A stretch of DNA of 20,366 nt from Cellvibrionaceae bacterium. GTDB lineage: Bacteria > Pseudomonadota > Gammaproteobacteria > Pseudomonadales > Cellvibrionaceae. Positions 1 to 6,168 of this stretch are shown one piece after another. The stretch spans positions 1 through 20,366 of the forward strand of contig JAUVQU010000017.1 in NCBI GenBank assembly GCA_030597965.1, in the 5' to 3' direction. Each line of letters starts with the position of its first letter. Within the stretch, counting starts at the first letter, position 1. The position numbers were made by a program, and so were the translations under genes. The notes beneath the pieces were generated by a model that was not told the origin of the DNA, did not search any database, and worked only from the letters and a program-made list of their open reading frames with translations.

Positions 1-525
1 ACCGCGGAAGGCTTATCTCAGTTGCGTCCAGCCTTTAACCCTAAAGGCGGCACTGTAACAGCCGGTACTTCATCACAAATTACTGACGGTGCCTCGGCCA
101 TGCTGGTTATGTCTGCAGAGCGAGCTCAAGCGTTAGGTTTAACACCAATCGCTAAGGTTACGGGCATGACGCTGGCGGGTGTTGATCCTTCCATCATGGG
201 CTATGGTCCTGTGCCATCCACCCAAAAAGCCATGAAGCAACTGGGTATGACCACTAAAGATGTGGATTACGTTGAGTTGAATGAAGCGTTTGCAGCGCAG
301 GCCCTGCCTGTATTGAAGGATCTTCAGTTGCTTGATGATATGGAAACCAAAGTGAATCTGAATGGCGGTGCTATTGCACTTGGCCATCCATTTGGTTGTT
401 CTGGTGTACGAATTACCGGCTCACTGCTCAATGTTATGGAAGAGAAGGGCGGCAACGTCGGCGTTTCGACCATGTGTATTGGTTTAGGGCAGGGTATTAC
501 TACTGTGGTGGAAAGGCTTAACTAA
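1..525 (+). CDS. fadA: 3-ketoacyl-CoA thiolase, C-terminal part (5' truncated by window edge)
   Basis: The reading frame is open from base 1, so this is the last 174 residues of a protein of about 390. It performs the last step of fatty-acid beta-oxidation, cleaving 3-ketoacyl-CoA with CoA to give acetyl-CoA, as the beta subunit of the FadBA complex. Visible thiolase features are the VTAGTSSQITDGASAMLVMS stretch, the NEAFAAQ loop, NGGAIALGHPFGCSG with the catalytic His, and the C-terminal CIGLGQG with the second catalytic Cys. The nucleophilic Cys near residue 90 lies outside the window. Similarity to E. coli FadA, as I remember it, runs to the last residues (CIGLGQGI..V.ER), which separates it from generic acetyl-CoA acetyltransferases. 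fadB would be expected just upstream. A terminator follows at once, so this ends the operon. Confidence 0.95.
   Translation, partial: TAEGLSQLRPAFNPKGGTVTAGTSSQITDGASAMLVMSAERAQALGLTPIAKVTGMTLAGVDPSIMGYGPVPSTQKAMKQLGMTTKDVDYVELNEAFAAQALPVLKDLQLLDDMETKVNLNGGAIALGHPFGCSGVRITGSLLNVMEEKGGNVGVSTMCIGLGQGITTVVERLN
487..494 (+). promoter_or_regulatory. KOPS-type motif GGGCAGGG (FtsK orienting sequence)
   Basis: GGGCAGGG fits the GGGNAGGG consensus of FtsK-orienting polar sequences. It lies inside fadA, where it encodes part of the LGQG turn, so by itself it could be coding coincidence. It points rightward, toward the dif site at 19928. Confidence 0.4.
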
Positions 526-548
526 ACAGTTTTTACACTTTGCTCCAG

Positions 549-582
549 CTAAAAACCCAGCCCCTACGCTGGGTTTTTAGTG
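549..582 (+). terminator. Rho-independent terminator after fadA
   Basis: A perfect 13-bp stem (549-561 CTAAAAACCCAGC with 568-580 GCTGGGTTTTTAG) and a 6-base loop, 24 bases after the fadA stop. The A-run on one arm and T-run on the other make it able to work in both directions. It isolates fadA from the cupin gene. Confidence 0.85.
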
Positions 583-696
583 AGTACGTGGATACAAAAT
601 TAGACGGCAGGCTACATTCTGATAAACTTTAGTGAATTCCTACACTTACATGCGGCTCTTGAAGCTGTACTTGAATCTGAAAAACTGGAGTAACTC

Positions 697-2055
697 TTGA
701 TCACCGCATTGGCCGAAACCCCTGAGCAGTATCTACGCCAGCAGTTAAATGGTGCCAATCGTGCTTTTGCTCTGAGTTATAGCTATGAGCAGTACTACCT
801 CCCGAATCAGCCGGTTATCGAGTTATTGGCGCTTATCAGCGTAGAGTTTGATTCTGCGGGGAATGATATCTGGTCAGGTTCTGTGGGCGCGCTATCGGAA
901 TTCAGCGCACACATAAAAACGGATCAATCGCCATTTACAAAAGAGATGCTGCAAACCTATGCGGCTGAGCTTAACTGGCCTTGGCTCGACTTAGATAAGG
1001 CTTTACCTTTAAAACCCATTTCAATAAAGAAACCCTGGGGGCAAGAGGTTTGGTTTACGGGTATTGAAGAGCGCGGTCTATCACTCGTTGGCAGCCTCAA
1101 TACAGCCACCCCATTGCCTTGGGTGCTCTCAATGGCACCGCAACGTCTATGCGCCGGATTAGATCAACAAATTAATTTGCTAAAGATTCTTGATCCCTTG
1201 CCTGAAGAAGTCTTTGGCGATTTGTATTTTGAGCTCCACGAGGAAAAACAAGAGGTCTACGTTGTCACACATGTTGATAACAGCGCCTGGCCGAGCGGTG
1301 AAGGCGGTATACGATTTGGCTTCTCACAAGAGGTGAGGCAGGAATACCCCACTGATGACGCATTCAAGCAAGCTTTTTCCTGTGCCGTGAAAGCTTATGA
1401 AAATATTCGCCGCAGGATAGACGCCGAGCTTGATACCAAACGCCAGGCGGCAGGTATTGCCCTTGATGCCCCTGTGATGGCAGAGCAGACCAAGGCCTGG
1501 TTGGCTGAACTATCGGTTGAACTGCAAGACCAGGAGTATACATTGCGCCAAGCTATGGATCACTTTAAAGCCACCAAGTCTCTACAGCTGGGGGACGTGG
1601 TGAAAGTACCGTGCTTTACCCCGCATTCTCTTATGCACGGCGTACGTACCATTGAATTCCAAACCCCTGTCTACGAGCGACAAATTCTTTGTTTCGCCCA
1701 GAAGGTTCTGACTCAAGATCATTGGGATACCGATAAGGCTATCCACTGTATGAACCTCGACAAACCTGAAGATGAAGCTCTTAAACCGCTACACTCTGCC
1801 GACGGAGTGACAGTTGATGAGGTGGTCGATTTTGATGATTTCTGCGTATGGCGCATTGCCATTAGAGAAGGTCAGAGCTGGCAGTTGCCCGAATTCCAAT
1901 ACGCCTTAGTCATTGGTTTAAATGGTCAACCTCAATTCTCTCAAACCCCCCTCAATCAGGAAGAGGGCATACTCCTTCCTGCGTTAATGTCTGGTGATGT
2001 GGTTTCAAACGTTGCTGACAACACGGCTTTATTTCTTTTGGCGTTGCCAAAGTAA
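697..2055 (+). CDS. Phosphomannose-isomerase-like cupin protein (452 aa, function unknown)
   Basis: TTG is taken as the start because a GGAG at 687-690 sits 6 bases ahead and the frame has no better ATG nearby. I do not recognise a named gene. The protein resembles class I mannose-6-phosphate isomerases in motif order: KPWGQEVWFTG at 112-122 (like the KPWG.E of PMI), LKILDPLP at 162-169, LHEEKQEVYVV at 180-190 (like the QVHP...EAWYV metal-site strand), then GDVVKVPCFTPHSL at 299-312 and a TIEFQTPVYERQI strand at 318-330. His181, Glu187, His310 and Glu320 are candidate metal ligands. An insert at about 200-290 is charged and probably helical. The match is fold-level, so the substrate is not established and true PMI activity is doubtful: the canonical QxHP sequence is changed. 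It stands alone between two terminator/promoter regions and has no sugar-metabolism neighbours. Confidence 0.7.
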   Translation: MITALAETPEQYLRQQLNGANRAFALSYSYEQYYLPNQPVIELLALISVEFDSAGNDIWSGSVGALSEFSAHIKTDQSPFTKEMLQTYAAELNWPWLDLDKALPLKPISIKKPWGQEVWFTGIEERGLSLVGSLNTATPLPWVLSMAPQRLCAGLDQQINLLKILDPLPEEVFGDLYFELHEEKQEVYVVTHVDNSAWPSGEGGIRFGFSQEVRQEYPTDDAFKQAFSCAVKAYENIRRRIDAELDTKRQAAGIALDAPVMAEQTKAWLAELSVELQDQEYTLRQAMDHFKATKSLQLGDVVKVPCFTPHSLMHGVRTIEFQTPVYERQILCFAQKVLTQDHWDTDKAIHCMNLDKPEDEALKPLHSADGVTVDEVVDFDDFCVWRIAIREGQSWQLPEFQYALVIGLNGQPQFSQTPLNQEEGILLPALMSGDVVSNVADNTALFLLALPK

Positions 2056-2210
2056 CCATTCAAAGTGAGTATTGCCACAAAAAACGGCTAACTTTGGAGC
2101 GAATATGCCAATATTTAACTGAATTTGAATGTTTTTTAAAAGGGGTGTTGAACCGTCGGTTTGAGTGTGGCAGAATCAGCTCCCGTTTTAGCGAGTAACG
2201 AGATTATTAC

Positions 2211-2224
2211 AAGGTTTAAACCTT
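2211..2224. repeat. 14-bp perfect palindrome upstream of tRNA-Leu
   Basis: AAGGTTTAAACCTT reads identically on both strands. It lies in the 223-bp gap between the cupin gene and tRNA-Leu, about 25 bp before the candidate tRNA promoter and after an alternative TTGAAC-N17-CAGAAT promoter-like pair (2148-2176). It could be a regulator binding site. No repeat of it was seen elsewhere in the window. Confidence 0.4.
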
Positions 2225-2238
2225 TAAAAATCAATGAC

Positions 2239-2268
2239 TTGCAGTTTCAATACCAAGAAACTTTAAAT
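2239..2268 (+). promoter_or_regulatory. Candidate sigma70 promoter for tRNA-Leu
   Basis: TTGCAG (2239-2244) followed after 17-18 bases by TTTAAA/TTAAAT (2262-2268). A start site about 7 bases downstream falls just before the mature tRNA 5' end at 2279, the usual spacing for a tRNA promoter. The -10 box is imperfect, and the upstream TTGAAC-N17-CAGAAT pair is an alternative. Confidence 0.4.
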
Positions 2269-2278
2269 AAAGCGAACT

Positions 2279-2363
2279 GCGGACGTGGCGGAATTGGTAG
2301 ACGCGCTAGATTTAGGTTCTAGTATCTTACGGTGTGAGAGTTCAAGTCTCTCCGTCCGCACCA
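2279..2363 (+). tRNA. tRNA-Leu (anticodon UAG)
   Basis: The acceptor arm GCGGACG (2279-2285) pairs with CGTCCGC (2353-2359), followed by discriminator A and an encoded CCA. The anticodon stem CTAGA/TCTAG encloses the loop TTTAGGT with anticodon TAG at 2313-2315, reading CUA (and CUG by wobble). A long variable arm and the TTCAAGT T-loop fit a class II leucine tRNA of 85 nt. The same tRNA sits ahead of tig in Pseudomonas. Confidence 0.97.
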
Positions 2364-2456
2364 TACATTTCTCAATGGCAACATCTGCTGTTGAGTTCCC
2401 AAAAGATTGATTCGCACATAGCGACAATACCCTATAAAGATTTCACGAGGAACACC

Positions 2457-3773
2457 ATGCAGGTTTCAATTGAGACAACTTCTGGCTTAGAGCGTCGTAT
2501 GACCGTTGGCGTACCCGCAGCACAGGTTGATACAGAAGTAGAGAAGCGCTTAAAAGAAGCCGCTAAAACCGTACGCATTAATGGCTTCCGCCAGGGCAAA
2601 GTTCCCGCGAAAGTAGTAAAGCAGCGTTTTGGTGCAAGTGTTCGTCAAGAGGTATTGGGTGAGGTCATTAGCCGCTCTTTCTTCGAGGCAGCTCAAAAAG
2701 AAGAAGTTCGTCCTGCTGGACAGCCAAGTATTGAACCAAAAGAATCAAAAGCTGGTGAAGACTTCGAGTTCGTTGCCACCTTTGAGGTTTACCCTGAAAT
2801 TGAATTGTCTGATGTCAGCAGTTTTGAAATCGCAAAGCTAAATGCTGAAGTGACTGATGCCGACCTGGATAAGATGGTTGACGTGTTGCGCAAGCAGCAA
2901 GCTTCCTGGAATGAAGTTGATCGCGCCGCGGCCAACGATGATCAGGTAAATATAGATTTTAATGGCACCAAAGATGGTGAAGAGTTCGCCGGTGGCAAAG
3001 CGGAAGGGCACGACCTTGTATTAGGCTCTGGCTCAATGATTCCTGGTTTTGAAGAGGGTATTGTTGGCCTGAAAGCTGGCGAAGAGAAGACTTTATCTTT
3101 GTCTTTCCCTGATGATTATCAAGCCGAAGAGCTTCAAGGTGCCGCTGTTGAGTTTACCGTTAAGGTCAACACAGTATCTGAGCAGCAACTACCCGAGCTT
3201 AACGCTGAGTTTTTTGGTAAGTACGGTGTTGAAACAGAAGACGAAGCGAAATTCCGTGAAGATGTTAAATCTAACATGGAGCGCGAACTTAAGAATGCAG
3301 CGCAATCTAAAGTTAAGAGTCAGGTGATGGATAGCCTGATTGAAGCTCATGAAGTGCTGGTTCCTACCGCATTGGTAGGCACAGAAATTGAGACTTTACG
3401 CGGTCAGATGATGCAGCAATTTGGCGGCCAGCAGCTTAATTTCGACGTAGAGTCATTACTGCCCGATGACATGTTTAAAGATCAAGCAGAGCGTCGTATC
3501 AAATTAGGCCTGATTGTTGGCGAAGTGATTCAAGCCAACAGCATTAAAGTTGATGAAGATCAGGTTCGCAGTAAAGTTGAAGAGCTTGCCTCTACCTACC
3601 AGGATCCAAAAGAGGTGGTTGATTACTATTACGGCAACCAAGAGATGTTGTCTGGTGTCCAGTCTGTGGTTCTTGAAGATCAGGTTGTTGAATTCATCTT
3701 AGCTGCCGCCAAAGTGACTGAAACTGAAAGCACCTACGAAGAAGTCATCAAGCCTGCTGAAACAGCTGAGTAA
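2457..3773 (+). CDS. tig: Trigger factor, ribosome-associated chaperone and peptidyl-prolyl isomerase
   Basis: A 438-residue protein (E. coli trigger factor has 432). The ATG at 2457 is preceded by CGAGG at 2446-2450, and the N-terminus MQVSIETTSGLERR matches the family start. The frame is also open upstream, but that part overlaps the tRNA. The order is the ribosome-binding domain with the signature GFRQGK at 43-48 (the loop contacting L23), an FKBP-type isomerase domain at roughly 150-245 (IDFNGTKDGEEFAGG ... MIPGFEEGI), and the helical substrate-cradling domain ending near TESTYEE. It binds nascent chains at the ribosome exit tunnel. It leads the tig-clpP-clpX-lon block. Confidence 0.97.
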   Translation: MQVSIETTSGLERRMTVGVPAAQVDTEVEKRLKEAAKTVRINGFRQGKVPAKVVKQRFGASVRQEVLGEVISRSFFEAAQKEEVRPAGQPSIEPKESKAGEDFEFVATFEVYPEIELSDVSSFEIAKLNAEVTDADLDKMVDVLRKQQASWNEVDRAAANDDQVNIDFNGTKDGEEFAGGKAEGHDLVLGSGSMIPGFEEGIVGLKAGEEKTLSLSFPDDYQAEELQGAAVEFTVKVNTVSEQQLPELNAEFFGKYGVETEDEAKFREDVKSNMERELKNAAQSKVKSQVMDSLIEAHEVLVPTALVGTEIETLRGQMMQQFGGQQLNFDVESLLPDDMFKDQAERRIKLGLIVGEVIQANSIKVDEDQVRSKVEELASTYQDPKEVVDYYYGNQEMLSGVQSVVLEDQVVEFILAAAKVTETESTYEEVIKPAETAE

Positions 3774-3788
3774 TATTTAGACAGATTC

Positions 3789-3812
3789 GCCGCGGAACGC
3801 TCGTTTCGCGGC
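3789..3812 (+). terminator. Possible terminator/attenuator hairpin after tig
   Basis: A 10-bp stem (3789-3798 GCCGCGGAAC with 3803-3812 GTTTCGCGGC, one G-U pair) and a GCTC tetraloop, starting 15 bases after the tig stop. The tract that follows (CAATTTATTAGTTTT) is only moderately T-rich, so partial read-through into clpP is likely. Confidence 0.45.
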
Positions 3813-3959
3813 CAATTTATTAGTTTTCGACGACGAAGCTGGTATATCTAACCGTCACGGTTTAAGCTCTCCTAAAAATAATTCACTCCAATGATGGCTG
3901 TTCAAATTATTGAATATCATCAGGCAGAGACTCATTGTCGAAAGGATAGAAAAGACGAC

Positions 3960-4601
3960 ATGTCATACTTTGATATCGCAGATAAAACCCCCAACAATAT
4001 TAGCTCCGTTTTAGTTCCAATGGTTATTGAACAAACCGCTCGCGGAGAACGTTCATATGATATTTATTCCCGACTCCTTAAAGAGCGTGTGATTTTTTTA
4101 GTTGGCCCCGTTGAGGACCACATGGCTAACTTGGTTGTAGCTCAGCTGCTGTTTTTAGAGGCTGAAAACCCGGACAAAGACATTCACCTGTACATTAATT
4201 CGCCAGGCGGCTCTGTTACAGCTGGTATGTCAATTTATGACACCATGCAATTTATCAAGCCAAACGTAAGTACCATGTGTATTGGTCAGGCCTGCAGCAT
4301 GGGTGCTTTTATTCTGAATGCAGGGGCAAAAGGTAAGCGCTATGCGCTACCAAACGCACGCGTCATGATACACCAGCCGAGTGGCGGTGCTCAGGGACAG
4401 GCTACAGATATCCATATTCACGCTCAAGAGATCCTTAAGATTAGAGAGCGTCTGAACACCCTCATGGCCCAGCATTCAGGTAAGAGCGTAGATGAAGTGG
4501 CTACAGATACAGAGCGCGATAACTTTATGAGTGCGTCAGAATCAAAAGACTATGGCCTAATAGATGAAGTTATTGAGAGTCGTATAGAAACTAACGACTA
4601 A
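3960..4601 (+). CDS. clpP: ATP-dependent Clp protease proteolytic subunit
   Basis: A 213-residue serine peptidase (E. coli precursor 207). It forms the double-heptamer chamber that degrades proteins unfolded by ClpX or ClpA. The triad is visible: Ser113 in QACSMGAF, His138 in MIHQPSGG, Asp187 in TERDNFM. The oxyanion strand SPGGSV is at 81-86. The ATG at 3960 is chosen because MSYFDIADK begins the family's short N-terminal propeptide. An AAAGGA lies at 3941-3946, at the long spacing of 13. In-frame ATGs at 3891 and 3894 would add 23 or 22 residues with no family match and no ribosome site. The neighbours tig and clpX are the standard context. Confidence 0.96.
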   Translation: MSYFDIADKTPNNISSVLVPMVIEQTARGERSYDIYSRLLKERVIFLVGPVEDHMANLVVAQLLFLEAENPDKDIHLYINSPGGSVTAGMSIYDTMQFIKPNVSTMCIGQACSMGAFILNAGAKGKRYALPNARVMIHQPSGGAQGQATDIHIHAQEILKIRERLNTLMAQHSGKSVDEVATDTERDNFMSASESKDYGLIDEVIESRIETND

Positions 4602-4610
4602 ATCGATCCA

Positions 4611-4649
4611 GGGCTGAAAAATAAGGACTAAACCTATTTTGCCAAGCCC
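4611..4649 (+). other. Imperfect hairpin in the clpP-clpX gap
   Basis: GGGCT (4611-4615) pairs with AGCCC (4645-4649). Further in, AAAATA (4618-4623) pairs with TATTTT (4635-4640) and GG (4625-4626) with CC (4633-4634), with small bulges. No T-run follows, so it is not a standard terminator. It may be an mRNA processing or stability element setting the clpP/clpX ratio. Confidence 0.35.
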
Positions 4650-4704
4650 AGATTAAAAAGTTAGGATTAGAGACGTAATACACGGTTAAGTACGGAGATG
4701 TTTA

Positions 4705-6015
4705 ATGACCGACAACACTAGCGGCACTGGCGACGGTACTGGTGACGACAATGGCAAGCTGCTCTACTGCTCTTTTTGCGGCAAAAGCCAACATGAAGTT
4801 CGCAAGCTAATTGCTGGGCCATCGGTTTTTGTCTGCGATGAGTGCGTGGATCTCTGTAACGATATTATTCGTGAAGAGATTCAAGAGAGCACCTCTGGCG
4901 ACAGTGATAACCCACTACCAACACCCCAAGAAATTGCCAACACTCTAAATGATTATGTAATTGGTCAAGACCACGCTAAGAAGGTACTGGCTGTCGCTGT
5001 ATACAACCATTACAAGCGTCTGCGTCTCGGCGAAAATAAAGTCAAAGGTGACGTTGAGCTGGGTAAAAGTAACATTCTGATGGTCGGCCCTACAGGAAGC
5101 GGTAAAACACTGCTAGCAGAGACTTTGGCTCGCCTACTTGATGTGCCGTTCACGATTGCTGATGCAACCACGCTTACCGAAGCTGGTTACGTTGGTGAAG
5201 ATGTAGAAAACATCATTCAAAAGCTACTGCAAAAATGTGATTACGATGTTGAGAAAGCCCAGCAGGGTATTGTTTATATCGATGAAATTGACAAAATTTC
5301 ACGCAAGTCCGACAACCCATCCATCACCAGGGATGTATCCGGAGAGGGTGTACAGCAAGCACTGCTTAAGCTAATTGAAGGCACAGTTGCTTCTGTGCCG
5401 CCGCAGGGTGGCCGTAAGCACCCTCAGCAAGAGTTCTTGCAGGTTGACACATCCAATATCCTCTTTGTTTGTGGTGGTGCATTTGCAGGCCTGGATAAGG
5501 TTATTCGCGAACGCTCCGAGAAGGGCGGTATTGGCTTTGGTGCAGAAGTAAAAAGCAAAGAAACGAATCAGGATTTCGGCAAGGCATTGAAAGATCTCGA
5601 GGCTGAAGATTTGGTTCGCTATGGTTTGATTCCGGAGTTTGTGGGTCGTTTACCTATGATCGCCACACTGGAAGAGCTGGATGAAGAGGCTTTGATCCGA
5701 ATTCTCACCGAACCTAAAAATTCATTGACCAAACAGTACTCCAAGTTATTTGAAATGGAAGGTGCTGAGATTGATTTCCGCGATGACGCCCTAGTCGCCA
5801 TTGCCAATAAGGCAATGGAGCGCAAAACAGGCGCTCGTGGTCTGCGCTCCATAATGGAGTCAGTACTCTTGGACACCATGTACAAGGTTCCCTCGGAACA
5901 GAATGTCAGTAAAATTGTAGTAGATGAATCCGTCATTACAGGCGATTCAGAGCCATTATTGGTCTACGACAACACAGAAGCCCAAAGTAAAGTGAAGGCC
6001 GCACCTCAGGGTTAA
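4705..6015 (+). CDS. clpX: Clp protease ATP-binding unfoldase subunit ClpX
   Basis: A 436-residue AAA+ unfoldase that feeds tagged substrates into ClpP. The N-terminal C4 zinc domain has Cys22, Cys25, Cys44 and Cys47. The Walker A motif is GPTGSGKT at 128-135, pore loop GYVG at 161-164, Walker B/DEID near 189-196, RKH loop at 236-238, the ClpP-docking IGF tripeptide at 275-277, arginine-finger box FVGRLP at 311-316, and sensor 2 GARGLR at 375-380. All functional elements are intact. The start is supported by GGAG at 4694-4697, 7 bases ahead of the ATG. It lies 103 bp after clpP, probably cotranscribed, with a strong terminator behind it. Confidence 0.97.
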   Translation: MTDNTSGTGDGTGDDNGKLLYCSFCGKSQHEVRKLIAGPSVFVCDECVDLCNDIIREEIQESTSGDSDNPLPTPQEIANTLNDYVIGQDHAKKVLAVAVYNHYKRLRLGENKVKGDVELGKSNILMVGPTGSGKTLLAETLARLLDVPFTIADATTLTEAGYVGEDVENIIQKLLQKCDYDVEKAQQGIVYIDEIDKISRKSDNPSITRDVSGEGVQQALLKLIEGTVASVPPQGGRKHPQQEFLQVDTSNILFVCGGAFAGLDKVIRERSEKGGIGFGAEVKSKETNQDFGKALKDLEAEDLVRYGLIPEFVGRLPMIATLEELDEEALIRILTEPKNSLTKQYSKLFEMEGAEIDFRDDALVAIANKAMERKTGARGLRSIMESVLLDTMYKVPSEQNVSKIVVDESVITGDSEPLLVYDNTEAQSKVKAAPQG

Positions 6016-6042
6016 CACTTTATTTCCTTACGGTAAGACACC

Positions 6043-6071
6043 AAAAAGAGCCCTTAATGGGCTCTTTTTTT
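6043..6071 (+). terminator. Rho-independent terminator after clpX
   Basis: A perfect 11-bp stem (6043-6053 AAAAAGAGCCC with 6059-6069 GGGCTCTTTTT), loop TTAAT, and T-run to 6071, 27 bases past the clpX stop. It separates clpPX from lon, which then needs its own promoter. Confidence 0.9.
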
Positions 6072-6095
6072 ATTCCCAAATAATTAACCCCAAAG

Positions 6096-6124
6096 CTTGT
6101 AATTCGGCATAGTTGCCCCCAATC
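6096..6124 (+). promoter_or_regulatory. Candidate heat-shock (sigma32) promoter of lon
   Basis: CTTGTAA (6096-6102), a 14-base spacer, then CCCCAATC (6117-6124), close to the sigma32 consensus CTTGAAA-N13/14-CCCCATNT. It lies between the clpX terminator and the lon start, giving a leader of about 38 bases. Lon is a classic heat-shock gene, so position and sequence agree. Confidence 0.6.
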
Positions 6125-6168
6125 TTAATATAGACATTTAATACTGAATCCTTCTTACGAGGTTAATA

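Noticed and set aside
2334..2456. Upstream extension of the tig reading frame
   Set aside because: It overlaps the tRNA 3' half, has no ribosome site and no family similarity. The ATG at 2457 gives the canonical N-terminus.
3891..3959. Earlier in-frame ATGs for clpP
   Set aside because: No ribosome site, and the added residues do not fit ClpP N-termini. MSYFDIADK at 3960 does.
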